DNA of 64,000 nucleotides from Craspedostauros australis (Eukaryota; Bacillariophyta; Bacillariophyceae; Mastogloiales; Achnanthaceae). Numbering within the stretch: the stretch's first letter is position 1; every line of letters begins with the position of its first letter. Where the stretch lies: NCBI GenBank assembly GCA_026770025.1, contig JAMXDE010000044.1, positions 310,001-374,000 of the forward strand, read 5' to 3'. The translations under genes and the position numbers were made by a program. Positions 1-9,600 of the stretch are shown here, one piece after another. The notes below the pieces were generated by a model. It was not told where the DNA came from, ran no database searches, and saw only the letters and a list, made by a program, of their open reading frames with translations.

Positions 1-1
1 C

Positions 2-1708
2 TCTGCTTCGCCGGAAGAGCTGGCATCCGCAAAAGCGCTGGCTGATTTGTGGTTGGAGCGTGGTCCCTTCCTGCAATTTGAGCTCCAGGATGTGTTGCGA
101 CGGTGCAATGGCGCAATCTCGTGGGACAGAATTGCATGGAAACTGGCAGGCAGCGGAAACCCGCAAGTCGTTGGTCCGAAGTGTATTCGCAAATTCGTCA
201 TGGGATTGGAAGGCAGTGAGTACCGTTCTACAACAATACTCCCTCTGATCAATGGCACCACTACAGCAAAGCGCGACATCTGGGCTCAGGACTTCTGTGT
301 GTTCTGGGAATCAGCTGAGCTGTTTGAGAATACGCAAGTTGTCCTTGTCCACATGGACGAAAAGTGGTTCTACTCCATTGTCGCTCGCATGCATCTGAAA
401 CATGTGCCCCAGATGGGAGTTAAGCCTGTGAAGCAGACTGTGCATCACAAGTGTCACATTGACAAGACCATGGCAATTGCATCAACAGCATTTGCCCCAA
501 CAAATAACTGTTTTGCGAAAGGAGGAAAGGCGTATAAGGTGAACTTCGAACGTGTTGGGCGCATGGTCCGAGCGCAGAAGACCACGTACAAGCGAACTTG
601 GGTCTCGCCGACCAAGTACAAGCACCTTCCTGATCCCGAGAAAATCTCTCGCAAGAAGGGTGAACTGTACTTCCAACCACTGGAAATCACGGGCAGCAAG
701 GAAACAGATGGTCATCGTGTTAAGCCCAAGCCGAAGTACAGCCTCAAGAAATTCTTCCGCGAAAAAGAACTCCCCGCACTGGATTCGCTCGCCAGCAAAA
801 TCAAGGCCGAAACCGGAAAGAACGTGGTGATTCGGTACCAGATGGATGGCGCAGGGCCACACAGAGACACGGAGCTACTTAGATTCATCAACAAGGAGTT
901 CGACAGTCGCGGATGGCACTTACGACTGCAACCACCAAATTCTCCCATCACGAATGTGAAAGACGATGCGATATTCCCAGCGATGTCAAAACACGTGTCA
1001 GCATATCAAGGTGAGCACCATGGAAGCCGATTGCTTACCACTGAGGCATTGTGGAATGCTTGTGGAACCTGTTGGAAACAATTCAAGCTGGACAAGGTGG
1101 CTAGCGCGTATGTTCGCCACCATCAGATTGCCTACGCAATTTGTGCTGCAAAAGGAGGTGACGAATTTGTGACGGAGCGCAAGGGACTGCACATGAATGT
1201 GCGGAAACAAACGTCCACGGAATTCGACAAAGAGGGCAACAAGATCGGCGTTACCGTGTCTCACACGGACTTCGTGTTGGAGGAGGATGAGGCTACCCGC
1301 GCGACCACCAACAAACCAACTGCAACAGACAACAAAGGCAAATCAGCTGACTTCAAATACGCCAAGCCCGACATCAAAGGTATGTACGATGATGCGCTCA
1401 AGGTGATGGCTGTCAGTGGACTGCAGTGCCTGAAAACGAATCTGCCAACAACCAGCAGCCTCATTCCGTTGCTGGAGAAGCAAATCGTTGCGACAACCAG
1501 AGCCAACGAGGAGGCTGAGCAACAGAAGAAAGACGAGAAGAGAAAGAAGCAACCCAGCAAGAGCAAAGCCGACATCATTGAGCCTTGCAACAACAACAGC
1601 AAAGCCAAAGCAGCACCCACCATGAACACATTCGAAGTGGCCATGTTCGTTGGCAAGGACGAGCATCACAGCAAAGCAGAGCAGGATACCAACACAGCAG
1701 AGATGTAG
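2..1708 (+). CDS. Tc1/mariner-like transposase, 5' end outside window
   Basis: DDE transposase of the mariner (plant/protist MLE-like) type, which cuts and pastes its own element in the nucleus. The reading frame is open to the left window edge, so the N-terminal DNA-binding part is missing here. The three catalytic blocks are visible: VHMDEKWFY, then YQMDGAGPHRD about 160 residues later, then QPPNSPITNVKDD about 39 residues after that, giving a DD39D-like spacing. The PPNSP block is the hallmark of mariner. In most relatives it continues D-L-N-x-x-D; here it reads I-T-N-V-K-D, so the last acid is shifted or atypical. The tail from about residue 420 is Lys/Gln/Thr rich, low complexity and longer than usual. 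No terminal inverted repeat was recognised downstream. The transposase family is well supported; activity is not known. Confidence 0.8.
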   Translation, partial: SASPEELASAKALADLWLERGPFLQFELQDVLRRCNGAISWDRIAWKLAGSGNPQVVGPKCIRKFVMGLEGSEYRSTTILPLINGTTTAKRDIWAQDFCVFWESAELFENTQVVLVHMDEKWFYSIVARMHLKHVPQMGVKPVKQTVHHKCHIDKTMAIASTAFAPTNNCFAKGGKAYKVNFERVGRMVRAQKTTYKRTWVSPTKYKHLPDPEKISRKKGELYFQPLEITGSKETDGHRVKPKPKYSLKKFFREKELPALDSLASKIKAETGKNVVIRYQMDGAGPHRDTELLRFINKEFDSRGWHLRLQPPNSPITNVKDDAIFPAMSKHVSAYQGEHHGSRLLTTEALWNACGTCWKQFKLDKVASAYVRHHQIAYAICAAKGGDEFVTERKGLHMNVRKQTSTEFDKEGNKIGVTVSHTDFVLEEDEATRATTNKPTATDNKGKSADFKYAKPDIKGMYDDALKVMAVSGLQCLKTNLPTTSSLIPLLEKQIVATTRANEEAEQQKKDEKRKKQPSKSKADIIEPCNNNSKAKAAPTMNTFEVAMFVGKDEHHSKAEQDTNTAEM

Positions 1709-1816
1709 CTGCAAATCAAAGTAGTAGTATTATATGTTATAGGCACACCTGTGATTGGAGTGCCTGTGTGCACATCGTCTGTTTGATGGCATGGAGGATT
1801 GTGATGTGTGATGTGT

Positions 1817-1855
1817 GGTGTGTGGTGTGGTGTGGTGTGGTGTGGTGTGGTGTGT
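1817..1855. repeat. (TGTGG)n microsatellite
   Basis: About seven uninterrupted copies of a five-base TGTGG unit lie just downstream of the transposase frame, inside a broader GT-rich tract that starts near 1800. Confidence 0.9.
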
Positions 1856-2319
1856 GATGTTTGTTTTGTGTTTTGTGACGAGTGGTGTGAATTGTGTGAC
1901 GCGGACCGTATTTTTGTGTCGTGAATGGTGTGCGTCGTGGAGCCATCGCGTCGTGGAGCCGGCACGTTGTGTTGTGCCGTTCTGGTCGGAAAATTTCCAT
2001 CCGAACCACACACAAAAACGCTCCAAGGCCTCAACTGCGTCGATCGGAGCGCCAGCACAATCGGTGTGTGTCGCACAAACCAATCGAATGGCAAAGCCTC
2101 CTCTTGGTTGGTACCGCACTCGTACATCTGTACCACATCGTGCCATGCCAGTATTCCGCTTTCTCTTCATCACACATGTGCAACCCTCGCGATCGTTGCT
2201 GCCATCAAGTCCAAGCGTCTGTACTCGTCACTGGAGCACCAACGATGCATCCTCTGATCATTCATCTCTGCTCGTGCCCTGCCGACGGCGCTGCCACTAG
2301 CACAATCGTCATGTATTGG

Positions 2320-2349
2320 TAGAGTAGAGTAGAGTAGAGTAGAGTAGAG
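2320..2349. repeat. (TAGAG)n microsatellite
   Basis: Six tandem copies of a TAGAG unit. Single or double copies of the same pentamer also occur near 41350 and 62808, so this is a recurrent simple motif rather than part of one element. Confidence 0.9.
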
Positions 2350-3035
2350 CGCAACGAATCCACACCATACCATGCTCATATGCTATACTATGCTATGTTG
2401 TGATGTGCTAGTGCAGCTCCTATAATATGTTACATTCGATGAGCTATTCCATCGTCTGCGTGCTGAAGACGAACACGCAGGATGCCCCCTTCTGCAGATA
2501 CAGACGTTCTGGGTAACCAAACGTGGCATCACCGAGTCTTCGTTTTAGTTCGCACATAACGTTTCCTCGCTGAGCTGGCCTCGAACAAGACAAGTTTAGA
2601 ATACTCGACGAGTTGTACGACAAGAACGCAAGTGCACTCGTATGGATGTCTGGACGGAGTGGTTGAAACTGTAGTCAAGTTGTGTGGTTCATCTTCGGAT
2701 ATGCTCCCTTGAAGTCATGGGCAAAGGTACCATATCATGCTATACTAGCACATGGAAGTACGAGAATGCACAACTGGCAAGGCGCAGCACAGCACAGGAT
2801 GCAAACGATTGTTCCATGACTGTATTGTAACATGTATTCTATTCTTCGATCATCGTGCCATATGCAACGATGGAGTTGAGTTGAGCCATTCGTTCTGAAT
2901 ATGGATCGCATCCATGCTGTCTTGCCGCTGCGGAAGATGCGACCGTATGAGCATGGGCGTACATGTGGATACGTTGTGATGTTTGTACTCCCACTCCTGT
3001 TCGCGCCCTGAGAGTGCGGTCAGCCATTTCATTTT

Positions 3036-4361
3036 TCAAGAGCATGCATCGTTATTTTGTCCAGGGCAGTCGTTGGATGGGCTGTCGATGGTGTAGGTCC
3101 AGCCAGGAGAGCCGCTGCACATGTCTGTCGCCATGCAGTCCTGACAGTTGCTTGGAGCCGCGCAGGTGTTCGCCGCCACGACCAGATCATCAACCGCCAA
3201 GTTGGAGTTTGCAACACCGTTACAGCTGTCTTGTGACAAGCATGTGCCACTGCCGATGGTGATACAACCGAGAGTCTTGAACGGGTCAGCGTGAACATTC
3301 TGACTAGCGCGTTGTCCCTCACAAGCGTTCATCCCCACGTCGATGTTGGCAAGCGTAGGTGTGGCGATACTGGGAGACTGGTCGGCGCAAATTCCAAGGC
3401 CTTTGCAGCCGTCCCCGCCATTTCATCCTGCGTGTTGGGTCCAGATGTTACCATAGATGTTCTGCCCAAGATTCTCGCAGCTGTTTGTGCTGGTTCATGC
3501 GGCTGGCCCGATGATCTGGTAGCCAATGGTGGCCGTGGCACTGGGAGGGCTGGAAAAAGATCCAAGATTCTTGCAGGATTTTGGTCCCAGACAGCTGCTG
3601 AGGATGATGGCATCCTTCGAAACCTCTTCGCAGGAACTATCACTTGCACATGAGTCCAGGGTGATGATGATGTCGCCCCTGAGAGTCCAACCGAGAGTTC
3701 CTCAGCGGCAGGCCCCGCCCACAGCACCGCATCTCGTGGATAGGCTTGCGGCGTTCGCAGTGAGAAGGATGCCATCGCCTTCGAGAGCAGTGAGGATGGC
3801 TGCGATTGCTTGGGGGTCATTCTTGATGCGATCAAATCGTACCTGCGCCTGTTGCTGCGACGTCCGGCTGCCTTGGTCGTCATCGCATCCGAAGATGCTT
3901 TTCACGAACCTGTCCTTGTTCGTTGGGAGAGACTCGTTGTTGTTGACGAATTGTGCGCATGTGCCCACATCATCATCGCAGAGGACGACTTGTCTGGAGG
4001 TGAAGCCCGCAGTAACCTCCCCAGCCTCATTCAAGCAAAGGGTCTGCAGGGTGGTCTTGTTGATGGTTGGGGAGTTTGTTGGAACAAAAGTTGACAGATC
4101 GGATGGCTGCTCTGTCGGAATCATCGTTGGGGTATCGCTTGCCAGCGGAGAAGGGGGCGAAAGTTGGGCAATCTGTTGGGCGTTGGTCTTTGTTGATGCA
4201 GAATTGATCGACCCTTTTCACTGGTTGGGTCGCCATCGACGTCTTTGGGGCAGGCGACGGCAGCATCGTAGATAATGAAGACTTCGTTGCTGTCGCAGTT
4301 GGTTTTTGTCATGCATTCGTAGCATGCGCCGCTGCTGTCACAGCCATAGTCTGGCACAATG
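3036..4361 (-). pseudogene. Cys-rich secreted protein, 3' half, cut off by copia insertion
   Basis: Second half of the host gene whose first half lies at 12850-14251. Reading on the minus strand from the target-site duplication at 4357-4361, the frame gives a Cys-rich stretch, a PT/SP-rich linker, a helical domain (QAQVRFDRI, AILTALEGDG) and a run of C-x5-C motifs such as SCASDSSC and TCLSQDSC, ending with TGA at 3036. It repeats the layout of the first half, so the gene arose by internal duplication. It is broken. A one-base frame change falls in an A/G run near 4224-4230. Three in-frame TGA codons lie at 3702-3704, 3495-3497 and 3423-3425. The last two stand where the first Cys of a C-x5-C pair is expected. 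No further function is recognised; an extracellular or wall-associated role is inferred from the signal peptide and linkers of the first half. Confidence 0.65.
4357..4361. repeat. Target-site duplication (left copy) of copia element
   Basis: CAATG directly left of the 5' LTR, repeated exactly at 12850-12854 right of the 3' LTR. Five bases is the normal length for Ty1/copia integration. One base of alignment ambiguity exists because both LTRs are preceded by G. Confidence 0.9.
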
Positions 4362-5074
4362 TATCAACATCTAGATCGAAATTAGGTACCCATCTCCCAT
4401 GACTGAAACGTGATTCACTATTTTTTGATTCGACTCGATTTGAGAGTATAGTCGAGTGAGTCTTGATACACGATTGATATTCGGTCACTACGGTCATCGA
4501 ACATGACGTAGGCACTGACATCATCGTATGACGTCAGAGGATCGGTCATTGTGATCCTCGGAATCGAGATTATGTTTTAGTCATGGTACACTGACCTGTC
4601 TAGCCATGCCGAGTGCATCATCGAGCACGTGGCAACAATACTTAGGATCCAGAACAACATCGTCAGAGGTGATGCATGCACCTTGTCGACGTAGACGGAT
4701 CAATCCATATGTGATCAAACAGAGATCAAGATTAGGCAAGACCAGGAGAGATGAAGAAAGACCCAAAGGCGAGAATAACACGGAGTATCGTGTAGATCAA
4801 CATGCCATCTTGGGCAATGTCTTAGAAAAGACTGCGAGAGAAACCACGAGGTAATCGAGCAGCACGTTAGCAACCGTGCATTAGGCACCATCATTAGAAA
4901 TAGGAGATCATCATCTCATAATCCAAACTCAATCATCAATTGACACACCAACTAATAGCAACAACAACAACACCAAACACACCGACTCCACCTCTCGGCT
5001 TGATCACCCTGGCGGCGTAGTAAGTGCAGTGTTTGGTGCTCCCCTCTTGTCCTGTGTGTAATTGCTGATTATCA
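4362..5074 (+). repeat. 5' long terminal repeat
   Basis: 713 bp, starting TATCAACATC and ending GATTATCA, offset by exactly 7775 bp from its partner at 12137-12849. It does not show the usual TG...CA ends. The LTR should carry the element's promoter and polyadenylation signals; no precise motif was assigned. Confidence 0.95.
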
Positions 5075-6652
5075 GATTAACAGTCGCAGTCTCTATCGGA
5101 GTGCATGAACGAATCCTGAAGCGCTGTGCTGCCTTGGTGACATCACGCTGTCCCCTTCCTTTGATTCCGGCCCAAGAAAGGCCCAACGCGTTCGTGACGA
5201 CGAACCCAATTGCTCGTGTGTGCAGATTGCTACGTGCCGCCACACCCGCTTTGCCCTGCTAAAGTGCAGAAAGGCTCACCCGCTGTTGCGAATATCGCAG
5301 GCGGAGTAATTCATTCCAACAACCAAGTTCCGCATCACTGCGTTACTTACGATAGCTGGTCAGCTAAAAGACAAAGGTATAAAAGCCCGTGAAGCAAGAC
5401 ACACGTAAACACTTGGCCTGGTCAGCATCGACAAAGGTGAAAGCCCGTGAAGCAAGATACACGTAAAAACTTGGAGCGGAAAGGCCCTCTGAAACCTATC
5501 GGCAACCTCCCCGTGAGTTGTCGCGACCTGGTCAGTCGTTAACACTAAGTCTAAGCCGTACTTGAGATCGGTTAACGTCCTACGGGACGCAGAGATAACT
5601 GCCAACCGGACTAGCGTCCGCCCTTGACTGGGGAAGAAACGCGATCGGTAGAGATACCGCGGATGCAACCCGTAAAGCTAGCATTGTGCTGATAGCAATA
5701 TCACACAAGTGAGTCTAACGACACCGGAAGGCAGGTATACGCTGGACGAAAACGCGAGTGGTGGAACCAGGTGAATTAAAGCGACTGCTGGCACCTGGGG
5801 GGCACCGCGCTCATTAGCGTGCAAAATCCTGTTAGTATCAGGTACATCGGGCAAGCTGCTGCCAGATCTAAAAGACGTATAGCAAGCTGATCCGTGGCAC
5901 TCAAGGGAGGCACGGATTGGATCGAAGGTCCAACTGGGTGAAACCAAAGGTGCATCACATCCTGGTGAAGCACAGCTGAACAAGCGCAAGAACACAGCGT
6001 TCGGAGAGACGAAATCCGAACGGGCAGGGCCATCCAACGCGCAATCCATCCGCGACGTTTCATCGCTTTTCAAGACCAACAAAATAACAAACATTCCATC
6101 AACAACGACCATTTGCGCTCAGTCCACCTTTCTGATTGGCTGTGAATTCCTACGGTTCACACAATCACTGGTGCGTCACATCGGTTCACAACTCCTTCGC
6201 CATCCCAGTCATCCATCGGACATCGGTCGCGCGCCAACAAGTAATCCAACCGGGAAATTCACACGGACCTGAGTGACATCTTTTCACCGGTCACCCTTCG
6301 CATCGGATTAAGTGTGGGTGTCTTCGCATTTTGTCAATCGGGAAATTCGCTTGGTCCCGTTGGGTGTTTTTATCAATCAGTCATCCAAGATCACCCAACT
6401 ACAGTCCACTTGAGATACCGTTGACACCTTCGCCATCACTGACGCTTTCCATCCGGCACCACTTCCAATCCCGACGAATTCCGACAAGCGCAGAAATTCA
6501 CCGTCACATTCTGGCGAACGTTTCGACATCACAGCGGATCGCGCAGTCATTTCCAAGTGTGACCACTTTTCTGGGAGCTGCGGGAAAATACTCGTCCGAT
6601 AATATTAGCAAATTGGACCAACGACCACATCATCGCAACGCTCAACTACACG
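5075..6652 (+). other. Copia 5' leader, about 1.6 kb
   Basis: Untranslated internal region between the 5' LTR and the gag-pol start, long for a copia element. A primer-binding site should lie just after 5074, but I could not match it to a particular tRNA. Between about 5355 and 5475 there is an imperfect direct repeat of a roughly 60-bp block containing AGCCCGTGAAGCAAGA, with copies starting near 5384 and 5443. Open frames here on either strand lack protein-like composition. Confidence 0.6.
5380..5475. repeat. Imperfect direct repeat in copia leader
   Basis: The block AAGCCCGTGAAGCAAGA, followed by ACACGTAAA and ACTTGG, occurs twice about 59 bp apart (near 5383 and 5442), each copy preceded by ACAAAGGT. 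It may be a structured leader or packaging region, but that is inference. Confidence 0.7.
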
Positions 6653-9600
6653 ATGTCCAACGCAATCCCAATCAACGACCCCATCCTGGCGCACGTCCTC
6701 AACGTTCTCGGATATGACGACTCGTCTATTGAATGGCTTATCTTGCATACCGAAGATATCCGAACCATCATGGATTTCGCCTCGCTCCATCGCGAAGACA
6801 TGCTCGATATGGACGTCACCATCCAAGTGCCTGATCCAGAATCCGACTACGTAGCCCAACTGTCTAAGGTAGCAATCCGGAAATTCATAAATGCCATTGG
6901 CTGGTTCAGTGTTCAACCTAATCCCACTGCAGAGACATGGCGGGAACTCAACCAAGCTTCGTACATGGAGTATGTCGCCCGGACGTTCACACCCTCGCCC
7001 GCATCCTCAGCTGCCATGCCCGATGGAACCACCAGCACATTCCCCTTCGAACCAACAAAGACCGAACCAACGGAGAAGACTGGACGCGACCTCGCCGCAG
7101 ATTTCAACCGTAGCATCAAGCGTAACATTAGCGACTACCCAAAGTTGTCTGATGATAAATACTTCGCTACATTCCATCGTCGTCTGCGTGCCACCGCTGC
7201 TGCTCATGGCATCTCCAATGTTCTCGATACTGACTACGTCCCGTCCGATGAACAAGCCGAGCTCTTCAAAGTGCAGTCCACCTTCCTGTTCAACGTGTTT
7301 GTATCCAACCTGCAGACCACGAAGAGTAGGAAGTGTGTCACTCCATACGAATCGATCTGTGATGGACAAGCCGTCTACTGCAGGCTGGTCCGCGAGTACA
7401 CCACCGGTGCCACCGCCGTCAACACCATCCGACGCATCCGCGACGACATCATCAAGTTTAAGCTGGATAAGCAGTGGCGCAAGACTCGTGAGCAGTTCCT
7501 GGACTTGTGGCAACACAAGGTACACGAGCTTGAGGCATTGCGTGATGACCCGATCGACGACGCAACGAAGAAGGAGTGGTTGACCAACGCCATCGAGGCA
7601 GACAAGGCTCTGTACCAGTCTATCTTCCAGACTGACTACCTGCAGACCGCAATTCTGGCCTACTCACCCGGCAAGACCGCGACCACCATGGAGTTCGATA
7701 CTCTCGTTGAGCTCGTTCGATCCTACGCTGTCCAACTCGATGGCCACGACGCCAACAAGCCAAAGACGCCACGGCAAGTCAACAACACTGATCAGCGCAA
7801 GCAACGCGGGAAGGATAAGGACGACGGACCCAATCTCTGGAAGCCCAACAAGGACTACAGCAAGGAGACACGAGAACGGCTGCCGCGAGAGGAGTTCCAG
7901 AAGCTGTCGGATAAGCAACGCAGCGACTTCCTCCAAGCCCGGCGAGCCAAGTCTGGACGTGGTAAGAAGGACAAGCCTAGGCGTTCCGCCAACAACACCA
8001 ACCGCAGTGGATCCACATCCAATCAGAACGACCAACAGGACACTCAGACCAACGACAATGGTAGTAACAATAACGAGTCTAGTTCTACCGCTGGAACAGC
8101 AATCAACCGTATGCTTTCCAATGCCATGTCTAGCGCGTCCGGGAGCCCGCCGACTACCCTCGTCATTGACGGTCGCACCTACACCCTGTCTCACACGAAC
8201 GTGTCGTACAAGTTCAACAACGCGAACGTGACTGTGCAAGGCGCATTGGTGGATGGAGGTGCGAACGGCGGTCTCGTTGGCGATGACATGCTGGTGATGG
8301 AGTCCACGTCCAACCGAGCCGATGTCTCTGGAATCGGCGACGCAGAGATCAAGGATCTGGCGCTGGTCACGGCCACCGCTGTCATCCAGACCACCTCAGG
8401 GCCGGTGATCGGTTGGTTCCATCAGTACGCCAACTACGGGAAAGGGCGCACTATCCATTCTGCCAACCAACTCGCGGCGTTTGGATTGGATGTCAATGAG
8501 CGACCAAAGAACCTCCCTGGCGGCCGGCAAACCATCGTCACACCAGACGGATTCATCATCCCGCTCACCGTGCGTCAAGGCCTCGCATACATGGACATGC
8601 ACAAGCCAACTCAGGCAGAGCTAGACGATCTGCCACACGTGTTCTTCACCTCCGACCAAGAGTGGGACCCATCTGTCCTGGACGGGGAGGCTGATCTGGA
8701 CAACATCCCCGCAACCGAACGCGGCGAAGACGACGACATCGACATCACCATCTCCAAGTGCGTCCAGTACGCTCAGTCCGCTGCAACGCTCGGGGATGGG
8801 GAGAAGGCGGTCAAGGCCGGGCCACGCAACATCGTGGGTAAAGCGCCCAACTTCCATGCGCTACGGCCGTACTTCGGGTGGATTCCAGCAGACCGCGTGC
8901 GTGACACTCTTGCATGTACTACCCAATGGTATCGCATGTCTGAGCGTTATCCCATGCGTAAACACTATAAGTCTAGATTCCCCGCAGCCAATGTCAGTCG
9001 ACTACACGATGTTGTTTCCATGGACACGTTGTTCTCTGACACGCCTGCTCATCATGATGGCGTCCCCGGACACGGCGGATGTACCATGGTACAGGTGTTT
9101 GTAGGATCCAACACGCGCCTCACAGCGGCGTACCCTCTGGCAAGCGAGTCCCATGTTCCCCATGTTGTCCAGGACTTCATTCGGGAGCATGGTGCCATGG
9201 ACGTGTTGATGTCCGACAACGCCACGGCGCAGATCGGAGGCAGGATGAAGGACGTCCTCCGGCAGTACTGCATCGCAGACCACCAGTCCGAACCACACCA
9301 CCAACATCAGAATCCTGTCGAGCGACGCATCCAGGATATCAAGCGCACCACCAACGGCATCATGGACCGAACTGGCACCCCTGCCAGGTTCTGGCTCGTC
9401 TGCACCTTGTACGTCGTGGGACTGCTCAACCACCTGTCACAGTCCACGGCCGGTCACATCACACCCATCCAAGCCGCCACTGGCCAACGTCCCGACGTGA
9501 GCAAGTACCTCAGCTTCCACTGGTGGGAGCCGGTGTACTACAAGGTTGGGAATGCTGCCTTCCCTGGCACCACACAAGAACGGCGTGGACGCTGGGCTGG

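Larger units (their letters stand above)
1709..3035. other. Intergenic region, no gene supported
   Basis: This stretch between the mariner-like frame and the Cys-rich pseudogene holds two short tandem repeats (listed separately). Several overlapping open frames on both strands were dismissed because they are GT/CA-rich repeat translations or lack any protein-like composition. Confidence 0.5.

Noticed and set aside
3036-3704. UGA reassigned to Cys genome-wide
   Set aside because: TGA ends the copia frame, MoaC, ClpP and other complete frames here, so it is a normal stop.
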